Shown one piece after another: positions 47,599 to 56,566 of a DNA stretch of 64,000 nucleotides. Position 1 is the first letter of the stretch. The number at the start of each line of letters is the position of its first letter. The translations under genes were made by a program, and so were the position numbers. The notes under the pieces were generated by a model that worked only from the letters and a program-made list of their open reading frames with translations, did no database searches and was not told the DNA's origin. This stretch comes from Holophagae bacterium (lineage in GTDB: Bacteria > Acidobacteriota > Thermoanaerobaculia > Thermoanaerobaculales > Thermoanaerobaculaceae): positions 79,534 to 143,533 of the forward strand of contig JAAYVZ010000141.1 of the NCBI GenBank assembly GCA_012516935.1, written 5' to 3'.

Positions 47599-48495
47599 GT
47601 GAGTTGGCATCTCGACGAGCTCACCTCCTACCTGCGCGACGAGCGCAACCTCTCGGCGCACACGCTGCGTGCCTACGAGCGCGAGGTGGCCGCTTTCCGC
47701 GAGTTCGCCGCCTCGGAGATGGGGTGCGAGGAGCCTGCAGCCGTCACCCCCGCCATGGTGCGAGCGTATCTCGCCCACCTGCACGCGAGCCGGCTCTCGC
47801 GGCGGTCGATGCAGCGCGCACTGGGCGCGCTACGCACCTTCTTCCGCTTCCTCTCTCGAGAAGGGTGGGTGACGGCGAACCCGGCACGGATCGTGCCGAC
47901 GCCACGGGCGCCCAGAACGCTGCCCGAGGTGGTCACCGCCCCGCAGATCGGCGAGCTGTTGGGGGCGCTCCCCGACAGCCCCGTGGGACGGCGAGACCGG
48001 GCTGCGCTCGAGCTCCTCTACGGCTCGGGCCTGCGCGCTGCGGAGCTGGTCGGCCTGGATCTCGACGACGTGGATCTGGGACACCGGCTCGTCCGGGTGC
48101 GCGGCAAGGGCGGCAAGGAACGGGTCGTGCCGTTCGGCCGCCCGGCCGAGCGGGCGTTGCGCGCCTACCTGCCCGACCGCGCCGCCTGGCGCAGCACGGC
48201 CACCACGGCCGACAGCCGGGAACCGGTGTTCGTCAACCAGCGAGGCGGCCGGCTTTCCGACCGCTCGCTGCGACGCATCCTGGTCGCGGCCGTACGGCTC
48301 CTGACCTCGGTCCACCACCTGCACCCCCATACCCTCCGGCACGCGTTCGCGACCCATCTGCTGGAGGCCGGCATGGACCTGCGGGCGATCCAAGAGCTGC
48401 TGGGGCATGCGTCGCTGTCGACCACCCAGCGCTATACCCATCTCGACCTCGCTCACCTCTTAGAGACGTACCGCAAGGCTCATCCGAAAGCGTAG
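47599..48495 (+). CDS. xerC: Tyrosine recombinase XerC
   Basis: 298 residues, the size of XerC/XerD. The N-terminal SAM-like core-binding domain (LTSYLRDERNLSAHTLRAYERE) is followed by the catalytic domain with R145, K170, H244, R247, H270 and the nucleophile Y279 (TTQRYTHLD). Resolves chromosome dimers at dif with XerD. It is housekeeping by sequence, and no att-like repeats or integrated element surround it. XerD is the alternative; the RxxLP-type hinge and gene length do not settle it fully. Confidence 0.9.
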   Translation: MSWHLDELTSYLRDERNLSAHTLRAYEREVAAFREFAASEMGCEEPAAVTPAMVRAYLAHLHASRLSRRSMQRALGALRTFFRFLSREGWVTANPARIVPTPRAPRTLPEVVTAPQIGELLGALPDSPVGRRDRAALELLYGSGLRAAELVGLDLDDVDLGHRLVRVRGKGGKERVVPFGRPAERALRAYLPDRAAWRSTATTADSREPVFVNQRGGRLSDRSLRRILVAAVRLLTSVHHLHPHTLRHAFATHLLEAGMDLRAIQELLGHASLSTTQRYTHLDLAHLLETYRKAHPKA

Positions 48496-48593
48496 CGCTT
48501 TGCCACCCGCACCGCGGCCGGCGATCGGCAGCCGGTGGTCCGGGCCGCAACCTGGCGGAGCGGCTAGAATCACCCCGACAGACGGAGGGATGC

Positions 48594-48791
48594 ATGGTGG
48601 TTGACATCGACGTCACCTACCACGGTAGCCTGCTCTGCGAGGCCATACACGGTCCTTCGGGCGAGAGCCTGCGCACCGAGGCACCGATCGACAACGACGT
48701 CTGGCAGAGCCTCCACCCGGACACCCGAGTGGACATCCGCTTTGAGTACCCCGACTGCGGTAGACTCGACCCGGGAGTGCCACATGGCTGA
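48594..48791 (+). CDS. OsmC-family protein with internal deletion
   Basis: 65 residues against about 135-145 for OsmC/OhrA-type proteins. Residues 1-34 match an OsmC N terminus (DVTYHGSLLCEAIHGPSG, then TEAPIDN). Residues 37-52 match an OsmC C terminus (QSLHPDTRVDIRFEY; the usual form is CPVxxSLHPDxxVxIxF). The middle, including the peroxide-reactive cysteines and the GESFSPTDLL segment, is missing in frame. The gene has a TAGAAT box about 23 nt upstream and a GGAGGG ribosome site, so it may still be expressed. Its end overlaps the next start by 8 bp. Probably inactive as a peroxidase. Confidence 0.68.
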   Translation: MVVDIDVTYHGSLLCEAIHGPSGESLRTEAPIDNDVWQSLHPDTRVDIRFEYPDCGRLDPGVPHG

Positions 48792-49041
48792 CGACCGCAC
48801 GATCCTGCACGAGTTCAAGCGCAACGCCGAGGAGACGCTGCGTATCTCGCTCTCGACCTTCAAGGGCCGGACCTATGTCGACATCCGTCTCTTCTATGAG
48901 GACACCAACGGTGAGCTCGCCCCCTCGAAAAAGGGCGTGACCATCACCCCCGAGCTCTGGGATGAGTTCCGGATCGGCGTGGCGCGGGCCGAGGAGACGC
49001 TGCAGGCGAAAAACCTCTGGCACCACGAGGGCAAGCAGTAA
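48784..49041 (+). CDS. PC4/YdbC-type single-strand nucleic-acid-binding protein
   Basis: 85 residues. The PC4 core is visible as LRISLSTFKGRTYVDIRLFY, then a KKGVTITPELWDEF turn and helix, as in transcriptional coactivator p15 and bacterial YdbC. These are small dimers that bind single-stranded DNA or RNA. Start ATG at 48784 inside the end of the OsmC remnant, suggesting translational coupling. Exact role in this organism unknown. Confidence 0.82.
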   Translation: MADDRTILHEFKRNAEETLRISLSTFKGRTYVDIRLFYEDTNGELAPSKKGVTITPELWDEFRIGVARAEETLQAKNLWHHEGKQ

Positions 49042-49056
49042 CCTCCGCCGTCGGGC

Positions 49057-50055
49057 TCAGCTCCTCGGGGTGGTGGGGCGCCCGACCGCCTTCAGCGGCT
49101 CGAGCTTGGTGCGGAACTTCTCGCAGGGATCGAGATCGTCCAGCCTGGGCGTGAACCACACGTAATCGAACGGGAGGACGCTGGCAGCGAAGGCGGCCGC
49201 GTGGTCCGCAACCGATTGCTTGCCGCTCTGCACCTCGACGAACGCCACCGCGACCACCCCCGAGATCCCCATCCGAACGAGACGAGCCGGCACCGCGCGG
49301 TCAATCCTGGCGTGACCGAAGCCGGTGATGAGCACCGTGCCGTCGTCGGTAGCCCCGCCGACAACCGCACGCGCCATGTGGGCGTCGCGCGCCCGATGCA
49401 CCACGATCATCCTCTCCACCATCTCCGGGGGCGCAAAGCCACAGTGCGAGTCGGTGATCTCTTGCGCCATTGCGGCGCGGTCCGCAGCGGGAAGGGGCTC
49501 ATCGAGGCCCAGCTCCACCCTCAGGTCGGCCGGCAGCACCGCGGCACCTTGCCGCGCAGCCGCCCGAGCCAGCCGCTCCGGCAGGTTCGCCGCCACCAGC
49601 GGGAGCCCTGTCTCGACACCCAGGTCCGCGATCTGCTGGTACTGCGACCACGCCGGCCAGGAGCGTTTCTCCCACCCCACCGCCGGGCCGAGGCCAGCGG
49701 CGTCGGCAGGTCCACTCGCGAGGTAGCTCTTCACCGCCGGCACGTCGTCCCCGTCGAACATCTCGAACGCCAGCGCTGGTCGCCGCCCCGCGGCCAGCAG
49801 CGCACGCACCAGCCTCGCCTGCAGCCGGTGGTGGTCCGGGTTGTCGTGCTTCTCGCCCAACAGCACATGCTTGAAGGCGATGAGGCGCGCCACCAGGTCG
49901 GCCTCGCTCACCGCCTGGTCGGCTTTCACGTCCCAGATCACGCCCACCAGCGGGTGGTCCACGGCCACCGAGGTCTGCCATGGGCCCCCGGCGGGGGCAC
50001 CAGCGAGCCCGGAAGCTGCCACGAGCAGGAGCAGCCCCGTCAGACGCTGCCTCAT
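49057..50055 (-). CDS. ChaN-family haem-binding exported protein
   Basis: 332 residues with a signal peptide (LTGLLLLVAASGLAGAPA). The ChaN (DUF399) core begins with VLLGEKHDNPDHHRLQARLV, then ALAFEMFDGDDVPAV, LPLVAANLPERLARA, and the region MIVVHRARDAHMARAV, closing with VLITGFGHARIDRAVPARL. ChaN proteins bind stacked haem and are thought to help iron uptake. There is no lipobox cysteine after the signal, so it is probably periplasmic rather than a lipoprotein. Overlaps the upstream gene by ATGA. Confidence 0.85.
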   Translation of the reverse strand: MRQRLTGLLLLVAASGLAGAPAGGPWQTSVAVDHPLVGVIWDVKADQAVSEADLVARLIAFKHVLLGEKHDNPDHHRLQARLVRALLAAGRRPALAFEMFDGDDVPAVKSYLASGPADAAGLGPAVGWEKRSWPAWSQYQQIADLGVETGLPLVAANLPERLARAAARQGAAVLPADLRVELGLDEPLPAADRAAMAQEITDSHCGFAPPEMVERMIVVHRARDAHMARAVVGGATDDGTVLITGFGHARIDRAVPARLVRMGISGVVAVAFVEVQSGKQSVADHAAAFAASVLPFDYVWFTPRLDDLDPCEKFRTKLEPLKAVGRPTTPRS

Positions 50056-50510
50056 GTCTCGTCCTCCCGCACCACGTCGATGGCGCGCTGCCCTCCGAAC
50101 CGAGCCTTGATCACGTCGTCGAAGTCGTCCGCCGTGCCGAGCACGGCCCTCACCGCGGCCCCCAGCTCCTCACGGTCGAGGGTCGAGCCGACCAAGCTGT
50201 AGCGGAAGCACACGTCGTGATCGCCCGCGAGACCGAAGGCGCCGAACTGGAGTCGGCCGTTCTCTCGGAGCAGAAACTGGCACAGCTCGAGTGAGATACG
50301 CGGCCCGAACACGACCCAGGCGCGGACCGTGACCACGGCGTCCTGACCCCAGGGAAGGACGCTGATCGAGGCTGCGGCACTGCCCAACGCGAGCAGGAAG
50401 ATGGGCTTGTCCTCCACCTGCTCGACCGTTTCACCGTACAGCTCCTTGAGGTACAGCCCTACTTTCTGGAAAACCTGCTCCTGAGCCTGGGATGCGAACT
50501 GGGTCGCCAT
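50052..50510 (-). CDS. YbjN/CesT-like chaperone-fold protein
   Basis: 152 residues, soluble. The pattern of a long N-terminal helix (FQKVGLYLKELYG), a beta-sheet with ISVLPWGQDAVVTVRAWVVFG, LCQFLLRENGRLQFGAFGLAGDHDVCFRYSLV-type strands (given here only in part) and a closing acidic helix fits the YbjN and type III chaperone fold. No secretion system genes are nearby, so a general peptide-binding role is more likely. Cotranscribed with the ChaN-like gene by 4-bp overlap. Confidence 0.65.
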   Translation of the reverse strand: MATQFASQAQEQVFQKVGLYLKELYGETVEQVEDKPIFLLALGSAAASISVLPWGQDAVVTVRAWVVFGPRISLELCQFLLRENGRLQFGAFGLAGDHDVCFRYSLVGSTLDREELGAAVRAVLGTADDFDDVIKARFGGQRAIDVVREDET

Positions 50511-50570
50511 CGTCTGCCTCCCACGTCGCTGCTACCCAGTCTGGCACACGACTCGGGCCAGTTCCAGAGC

Positions 50571-50656
50571 TGGTGCCGGAGGTGGGAGTCGAACCCACAC
50601 ACCCTTGCGGATACGGGATTTTGAGTCCCGCGCGTCTGCCATTCCGCCACTCCGGC
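50571..50656 (-). tRNA. tRNA-Leu (CAA)
   Basis: 86 nt with encoded CCA. Acceptor arms GCCGGAG and CTCCGGC pair perfectly. The anticodon loop CTCAAAA gives CAA for UUG codons. A long variable arm (TATCCGCAAGGGTG region) and T arm GTGGGTTCGACTCCCAC confirm the Leu type. Confidence 0.96.
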
Positions 50657-50941
50657 AGTGAGGTGCATTCTCGGTCCACGACGCGCTGCGGTCAAGCAGG
50701 TGCGGCGCTCGACCGACGGAGGTGGCGTCGGTACCGCCGCCACGCCCACCACCGCCGCACCGACTGGCCCACAACGGCGGGGGCGAACCACCCGAACCGC
50801 AGCTCCCGAGCGGACCGAGCGCCGGCCGGCGATGGCGCGGCGACTTCCGGTTCGGCAACTCCTGGCGGTGGCGTGCGCTGCTTCCCACTCGCTCGCGGTT
50901 CCAGCTCGGGGTTGCGTCCCCCACGCCGAGCCACCGCGGTA

Positions 50942-50947
50942 TAGAAT
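50942..50947 (+). promoter_or_regulatory. -10 box for a probably leaderless AAA ATPase gene
   Basis: TAGAAT (within TATAGAAT) ends 6 nt before the ATG at 50954, with no Shine-Dalgarno site in between. Confidence 0.45.
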
Positions 50948-50953
50948 CCGGAC

Positions 50954-52429
50954 ATGGCTACGACGATCGAGCAACTGCACACGGCGCTGGCGAGCGCCTA
51001 CCCCCTGACGGTCATTCTCTCGCCCGAGGAGGACCGTATCGAGAAGCTGCTCGGGCGCTTCGCGGCCGTGATCAAGCCCGAGGCGTTGCCGATGGCGACG
51101 TGGAACTGCCTCGACGGCTTTCGCGACCGCCCCGCCAGCGCCGACCCGGTTGCCGCGCTCACCTGGGTGGCGGAGGAGGCGCCACGAGGGTTCTACCTTT
51201 TCAAGGACCTGCACGCCATGCTCGCCGGCAACCGCGGGCTGCTCCGGCGGCTGCGCGACACGGCGGCGACGGTGCGCAACACCCGTCGGTTCATCTTCCT
51301 CCTCGGCCCGTCGTTCCTCGTGCCGGACGAGCTCAAACCCCTGACCTACGTGGTGACCTCGTTGTTCCCCGACGAGAGCGAGGTGAGTGCGGTCGTCACC
51401 GCACTGCTCCAGCAGGCGAGACGAAACGTCGACCCCGACGCGCTCCAGCTCCTCATCGGGTCGCTCCGGGGCATGAGCCTGCTCGAGGTGGAAGGGTTGC
51501 TCCGGCGGCTGCTCGCCCGCCACGCCGCGATGGACGAGGCGTTCATGGCCGAGGTGCTGGCCGAGAAGGAGCAGATCATGCGCAAGGAGGGGATCCTGGA
51601 GTTCGTCCCTCCCGATCGCTCTCTCGGCGAGCTGGGCGGGCTCGACCAGCTCAAGCTCTGGGTTCGCCAGCGCAGTGGGCTGTTCACCCCCCAGGCGAGA
51701 GCACAGGGCTTGCCGCGTCCCAAGGGTATCCTGCTGATGGGCATGTCGGGGTGCGGCAAGTCCCTGGCGATCAAGGTCATCGCCACAGAGTGGAGACTCC
51801 CCCTGTTCCGCCTCGACATGAACACGGTGTTCGCCGGGGTGCACGGCTCCGCGGAGTGGGTCTTCCACCGAGCGCTCGAGGCCACCGAGGCGGTGGCACC
51901 GGCGGTGCTGTGGATCGACGAGATCGAGATGGGGATCGCCGGCTACCACGAGGGAGAGAGCGGGTCGCTCACGCGCATCTTCTCCACCTTTCTCACCTGG
52001 ATGCAGGAGCACCGAGCGGATGTCTTCGTTGCTGCCACCGCCAACCGCATCAACCTCCTGCCAGCCGAGATCATCCGCAAGGGGAGGTTCGACCAGGTGT
52101 TCTTCGTCGAGCTACCCAACGAGGAGGAGCGCAAGGAGATCCTGACGATCCACCTGCGCCGCCAGCAGCTCGATGCCAGCAAGTACGACCTCGTGCTGCT
52201 GGCCTCGGCGACGCGGGGATGGAACGGCGCCGAGATCGAGCAGGCGGTCATCGCGGCGCGCATCGCCTGCCACGCCGAGCGCCGCAGCGTCGAGCAACGC
52301 GACCTCCTGCACGCCATGGGACAGATCGTCCCTCTCTCCACCACGATGTCAGAGCAAATCAAGGCGATCCGGGGCTGGGCACGAACCCGCGCGATGGCAG
52401 CCACCTCGCAGAGCAAGCAGGAGATGTAG
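50954..52429 (+). CDS. Ycf46-like AAA+ ATPase
   Basis: 491 residues. The first about 220 residues are the Ycf46-type N-terminal half (ILSPEEDRIEKLL, FYLFKDLHAML, RRFIFLLGPSFLVPDELKPL). The AAA+ core has Walker A GMSGCGKS (263-270), Walker B VLWIDEIE (318-325), sensor 1 ATANRINLLPAEI and arginine-finger region RKGRFDQVFFVELPN. Ycf46 relatives occur in plastids and cyanobacteria and are linked to inorganic carbon or stress responses; here the role is open. Start ATG is 6 nt after a TAGAAT box. Confidence 0.88.
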   Translation: MATTIEQLHTALASAYPLTVILSPEEDRIEKLLGRFAAVIKPEALPMATWNCLDGFRDRPASADPVAALTWVAEEAPRGFYLFKDLHAMLAGNRGLLRRLRDTAATVRNTRRFIFLLGPSFLVPDELKPLTYVVTSLFPDESEVSAVVTALLQQARRNVDPDALQLLIGSLRGMSLLEVEGLLRRLLARHAAMDEAFMAEVLAEKEQIMRKEGILEFVPPDRSLGELGGLDQLKLWVRQRSGLFTPQARAQGLPRPKGILLMGMSGCGKSLAIKVIATEWRLPLFRLDMNTVFAGVHGSAEWVFHRALEATEAVAPAVLWIDEIEMGIAGYHEGESGSLTRIFSTFLTWMQEHRADVFVAATANRINLLPAEIIRKGRFDQVFFVELPNEEERKEILTIHLRRQQLDASKYDLVLLASATRGWNGAEIEQAVIAARIACHAERRSVEQRDLLHAMGQIVPLSTTMSEQIKAIRGWARTRAMAATSQSKQEM

Positions 52430-52444
52430 GCGCGATTGGGGGCG

Positions 52445-53800
52445 TCAGTCGCCCACCGGGCCCAACGTGCCGGGGGTACCAGCAGAGCCCGATGTCGGTG
52501 CCGCGGCGGGTGGGGCCGGGGGAGGGATCACCACGACCTGGACATCGTCCTCGCTCGGGCCCAGCGCCGGGGCACACGCGCGCGGCCGGGCACCTCCGTG
52601 GCGCGCCAACAGCTCCAGCACCCACGCCTCCTCCGCCCTGCGGGCCTGCCCCAGCCTTCCTCCAGCCCGCGGCACGGCGACGCAGAAGACCAGCTCGCCG
52701 CTGCCGGTGTTGAGCAGTCCGGCCAGCACCGAGACGCCGCCGTCGGTAGCGGTGAGCGTCCCGGTCTTGCCGACCAGCGAGGTCGATACCGAGCCGCTGG
52801 TGAGCGCGGGGTAGAAGCGCTCGATCGTACCCGGGTCGCACCCGGCCACCGGCAGCAACCCCTCGACACGCAACCCCATGCGGTCCGCCGTCTGGTGAAG
52901 GTCGCGCAGCAGGGCCACGACCTGGCGCGGCGTGAGACGGTTCACGCCCAGGCCGGACGAGGTCTCGAGCTGCACCTCGCCGGGTCCGGCATGGGCTCGG
53001 GCCGCGATCAGGGAAACCAGCTCGTCGAGCGGGCCAATGGCCTCGCCGATACGCTCGATGTCGTTGTTCGAGTAGCAGTTGAAGCGTCTGAGCGTGGCCG
53101 CGATCGGACGCGAGCGGTGCACGGCCAGCAGCTCGCCGTCGACCACCTGCCCGTCCACGCCGACACCTTTGGCAACCACCACGCGTGGCGGCCGGCGCGG
53201 GTCGAGCGAGCGGCTGCGGGCCAGCTCGACCCACGTCCGGCGGAGAGCTTGGCCCCACCGCTTGGGATCGAGCGCCTGCCGCAGCCGGCTGGCCATCAGC
53301 AACCCGCGCTTGACGGAGTCGGGCTCGCGCCCAGCACTGCCGTTTTCCCACCCGATCGAAAAGCGGGCATCGACGATGAGCGTACCCGTCACGCGTTCGA
53401 CCCCACACTGGTTGAGCGCGAGAGCGAGAAGGACGGCGTTCTCCACCTGGAAATCCGGATCATACCCGCCCTGGACGACGAGGTCGCCGATCAGCGTGCG
53501 GCGAGGTCTTTCGACCACGCCGCGGGCCCACACCCGGGTCTCGAAGCGGGCCTCTGGCCCGAGTGCTTCCAGCGCCCACAGCGTGGTCGCCACCTTGACC
53601 ACCGACGCCGGGTTGATCGGCTCGTCCGCCCGCTTGCTATCGAGCACCGTCCCGTCGACGGCCTCGACGTGCCACACCAACTCCAGCGGTACCGGGCGCC
53701 TGGCCGGACGCTGCCGCTGGCGCACGCCATCCGCCGCTCGCCCACTCGCCGCGACGATCAGACTCAGCGCCATTGCCAGCACGCGGTGCGTCTTTTTCAC
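52445..53800 (-). CDS. dacB: D-alanyl-D-alanine carboxypeptidase/endopeptidase (PBP4, S13)
   Basis: 451 residues, GTG start, signal peptide at 3-22. Peptidase S13 motifs: SVVK (S66, K69) in NPASVVKVATTL, SNN (S244) in CYSNNDIERIGEA, and KTG (K345) in LVGKTGTLT. It trims peptidoglycan stem peptides and cross-links in the periplasm. The last about 50 residues are a Pro/Ala-rich tail (VVVIPPPAPPAAAPTSGS), unusual for the family. A TACAAT box at 53809-53814 on the minus strand is 8 nt before the start. Confidence 0.93.
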   Translation of the reverse strand: MKKTHRVLAMALSLIVAASGRAADGVRQRQRPARRPVPLELVWHVEAVDGTVLDSKRADEPINPASVVKVATTLWALEALGPEARFETRVWARGVVERPRRTLIGDLVVQGGYDPDFQVENAVLLALALNQCGVERVTGTLIVDARFSIGWENGSAGREPDSVKRGLLMASRLRQALDPKRWGQALRRTWVELARSRSLDPRRPPRVVVAKGVGVDGQVVDGELLAVHRSRPIAATLRRFNCYSNNDIERIGEAIGPLDELVSLIAARAHAGPGEVQLETSSGLGVNRLTPRQVVALLRDLHQTADRMGLRVEGLLPVAGCDPGTIERFYPALTSGSVSTSLVGKTGTLTATDGGVSVLAGLLNTGSGELVFCVAVPRAGGRLGQARRAEEAWVLELLARHGGARPRACAPALGPSEDDVQVVVIPPPAPPAAAPTSGSAGTPGTLGPVGD

Positions 53801-53808
53801 GAACCGGG

Positions 53809-53814
53809 ATTGTA
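53809..53814 (-). promoter_or_regulatory. -10 box close to the dacB start
   Basis: TACAAT on the minus strand ends 8 nt before the GTG of dacB, leaving little or no leader. No ribosome-binding site is seen. Confidence 0.4.
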
Positions 53815-53953
53815 TCGTGTTCCGGTGCCGGAGGGCGGGCGCAGCTCAGCACCACTCGTGACGCGCGCATCGGTGGGTTCACCCAGCGGGTTCCGGCCGA
53901 GTGCGGGAGAGACGAGCTCGTGCCAACGCGAGCTCAGCGGGTACGCTATGCCT

Positions 53954-56368
53954 TCACGGCCGCTCAGCCACTGTGGGTTCTCCCGGCCTGGCATCCCGCT
54001 CGGCGGCAAAAGGGTGCTCCAACATGTAGCGATCGCTACGCACCGCCGTGAGCTGCCACGACACCTTGAGCCCGGGCAACCCGCCGGCGATGCGGAAGCG
54101 GTTGTCTCGGAGCTCCTCGGCGACATGAAGCTCGGGGGCCGCTGCGCCGATCGGCGTGAGCTGGTAGCGCACATCGGTGTTGATGGCTGCAAACCAGTCC
54201 GGCAGCTCCACCGTGGCCCCGCCTTCGCGGTCGAGCGACACGTTGCCGGAATAGGTATTGAGCACCTCCGAGGACTCCACCGCGGCGTGCACCAGCACCC
54301 GCCCAGGGTCGAGCGGGTGCTCGATGCAGAAGTTCTTGGTGCCGGAGACGTTGAGAGAACCCCAGATCTGGACTCCGCCGTCGAACCCAGCGGCTAGGCC
54401 GCTGCCGTAGCCGCGGCCGAAGATCCCGTACCCCGAGGCGTGGGTGGTAACCCCGTACACCCCCGACTTGGTCGCTGCCGCGCTCTCGCCCCGCACGCCG
54501 TCGGTGGTGGTGCTTTGGCCTTTCACCCCCGCGTCGCTGGCGCCCAAATAGCCGTCGTTGCCGCTCCTGCTGCCGTAGGCCCCAGCCACACCGGCGCCGA
54601 GCCCCCCTACCGTGCCGGCGGCTGAGTTGAAGCCCTGGACGCCGCTGCCTCCCGCCCCGGCCTGACCGTAGACCGCAATGCCGCTGGTCGCCGTCGCCAA
54701 GACTGCATCGCCGTTGGTGCTCTGAGCCACCACCGCTCTTCCGTTGGTGGCCAAACTCTCCGCGTACACGGCCACGCCGCCGCCAGAGCTCGTCGCGTAC
54801 AACCCCCGTCCCTCGGTAGTGGCGGCCAAAACACCAAACCCTCCGTAGCTGAACCCCCTCACCCCGGTCCCGCTGAGTCCGGTGCTGAGCCCGTGCACCC
54901 CGATCCCGCCGTAGCTGGCCCCGTACACGCCCGTGCCTTTGACCAAATTTTCGATAGACAGAACCACCCCGGGGTCTGCGACGGTGGCCTGACCAGTAAA
55001 CGGCAGCGTCAGGCCACCCTGCTCGTCGTTGGCCCAGGAGAGGCCTCCACCGGAGAGCTTGAGCACCTGCCCAGTGCTTCCTCCCGCCGCCGCAAGCTTC
55101 TCTTTCGTGACCGCCCCGTTGGCCATATCCACCGTGGCCACCGACCCATCGGCGAGCTTCGAGCTGTCGACCGCGTTGGCCGCCAGCATCGCACCGGTGA
55201 TGCCGCCGGTCGCCACCGACAGGCTCACATCCCCGCTCGTGCCGCCTCCCGTCAACCCCGATCCGGCATGCACGGCCGTGATGTCACCACCCCCTCCGGA
55301 ACCGGCCGCCTGCCATACCAGGTTGCTCCCGTCGGTGCCCAGCACCTGCCCCGAGGTCCCACCGGAAGCCGACAGCTTGACCTTGGTCACCGCCCCGTTG
55401 GCCAGCTTGGCGGTGCTCACCCCGCCATCCGCCAAGCCGACGGCGTTGGCGTCCACCTTGATCCCCACCCCCGCCCCGACGTCCAGGGTCACCGAACCCG
55501 TCGTGCCGCCACCGGTCAGACCCGCACCCGCAACGACACCGGTGATGGTGCCGCCACCGGAGCTGTTCTCGGCGAGCAACGCGTCGCGAAACGCCATCTC
55601 GATCGTCGTCGGGTCCTGCGAGCCGTTGGCCACCAGCGACCCAAACGCGATCACCTTGCCGCTGCCACCCGTCACCTCCACGGTCAACCGCGCGTTCTTG
55701 GTGCTCAAGCTCGGGAACTCGAGCTTGAACTCCTTTTGCACCTGCTCCCATTGGCGAACCGTGTAGCTGCGGTTGGCCAGCGCGCTACCGGTCGGGTCCT
55801 TGACGGTGACCTTGACCTGGCAGGTGCCGCTGCCGGTGGTCTCGACGAAACCGAAGTTGTAGCGGAAATCGGAGCTGCCGGCGGGCTGCGTCTGCCAGAC
55901 ACCGGTGAGCTCGGTGGACTGACCGGCGCCGATGGCGAAGGCGGCCGGAACGCCAGCGAAGTACTGACCGACCGAGTCGTCGAGGCTGCCCGACTGCGAG
56001 TAGATCCGCGAGCCCACCATGACTTTGACGTTCGAGGTCACGCGCAGCGCCCCGAAGGTCTGGCGGGCGAACATCAGCTGGATGGCGTTGTCGTACTTCT
56101 TGGTGTCGCCCGCCGGCACGACGTCGGTGTAGGTCAGGGGCGCCGGGTTGGCCTGCCGCTCCAACAGGTGGAACGTCACGTTCGCCGGGGTGGTGTTGGG
56201 GTTGTGCACCCACACCGTGGTGTACCACACGGCCGGCGCTACCCCGGGCTTCGCCCCCACCGACGGCAGGAACACGTCGGTGCCGGAAAAGCCGGCGTGA
56301 CTGGTCGCAACCCCGCCGAGCAACGCCACCCCTACGATGAGCCACAGGCAACGCAAAGACCGATTCAT
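53954..56368 (-). CDS. Large secreted fibre-like repeat protein
   Basis: 804 residues with a signal peptide (LWLIVGVALLGGVATSHA). Residues about 27-265 form an N-terminal domain with FLPSVGAKPG and YTTVWVHNPN. Next come Gly/Ser/Thr/Ala-rich repeats with phage-tail-fibre-like units: ITGVVAGAGLTGGGTTG, ITAVHAGSGLTGGGTSG, and LANGAVTKVKLSASGGTSG alternating with MANGAVTKEKLAAAGGSTG. A second repeat zone has GVxGxSxxGxGV units (GVYGASYGGIGVHGLS, GVRGFSYGGFGVLA). The C-terminal about 110 residues are a distinct domain starting KNFCIEHPLDPGRVLVHAAV. No S74 autocleavage domain is seen. Probably a surface fibre or adhesin; function inferred only. Confidence 0.85.
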   Translation of the reverse strand: MNRSLRCLWLIVGVALLGGVATSHAGFSGTDVFLPSVGAKPGVAPAVWYTTVWVHNPNTTPANVTFHLLERQANPAPLTYTDVVPAGDTKKYDNAIQLMFARQTFGALRVTSNVKVMVGSRIYSQSGSLDDSVGQYFAGVPAAFAIGAGQSTELTGVWQTQPAGSSDFRYNFGFVETTGSGTCQVKVTVKDPTGSALANRSYTVRQWEQVQKEFKLEFPSLSTKNARLTVEVTGGSGKVIAFGSLVANGSQDPTTIEMAFRDALLAENSSGGGTITGVVAGAGLTGGGTTGSVTLDVGAGVGIKVDANAVGLADGGVSTAKLANGAVTKVKLSASGGTSGQVLGTDGSNLVWQAAGSGGGGDITAVHAGSGLTGGGTSGDVSLSVATGGITGAMLAANAVDSSKLADGSVATVDMANGAVTKEKLAAAGGSTGQVLKLSGGGLSWANDEQGGLTLPFTGQATVADPGVVLSIENLVKGTGVYGASYGGIGVHGLSTGLSGTGVRGFSYGGFGVLAATTEGRGLYATSSGGGVAVYAESLATNGRAVVAQSTNGDAVLATATSGIAVYGQAGAGGSGVQGFNSAAGTVGGLGAGVAGAYGSRSGNDGYLGASDAGVKGQSTTTDGVRGESAAATKSGVYGVTTHASGYGIFGRGYGSGLAAGFDGGVQIWGSLNVSGTKNFCIEHPLDPGRVLVHAAVESSEVLNTYSGNVSLDREGGATVELPDWFAAINTDVRYQLTPIGAAAPELHVAEELRDNRFRIAGGLPGLKVSWQLTAVRSDRYMLEHPFAAERDARPGEPTVAERP

Positions 56369-56546
56369 CCTTCCCTCCTCCGGACACGCTACGCGCGTCC
56401 GAGACGACGTCGTCCCGCAGCCAGGATCGGCTCTTGCGTGTTGCCAGTCTTGACGAAAACGTGACGAATCGGTGATGTGTCCGTGACGGGGAGCAACGAA
56501 CGGCTGTGTTGTCCAGTGGGGCTTCTCACATCCTCGCGCTGCATGG

Positions 56547-56552
56547 TATATT
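56547..56552 (+). promoter_or_regulatory. Extended -10 promoter of tRNA-Glu
   Basis: TATATT preceded by TGG (TG-N extended -10) lies 15 nt before the mature 5' end of tRNA-Glu. No good -35 box at the usual distance. Confidence 0.5.
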
Positions 56553-56566
56553 GCCGGCTCTTGGGT

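Noticed and set aside
47599..48495. Tyrosine recombinase as a sign of an integrated element
   Set aside because: Length and motifs are those of housekeeping XerC, and no attachment-site repeats or cargo genes flank it. The nearby tRNA genes are intact.
50657..50953. Open frames on both strands in the 297-bp gap before the AAA ATPase gene
   Set aside because: They are Arg/Ala/Pro-rich with no domain or start signal; the only feature there is the -10 box at its end.
53954..56368. Prophage tail fibre
   Set aside because: The gene has a signal peptide, stands alone, and no structural, lysis or packaging genes occur nearby.
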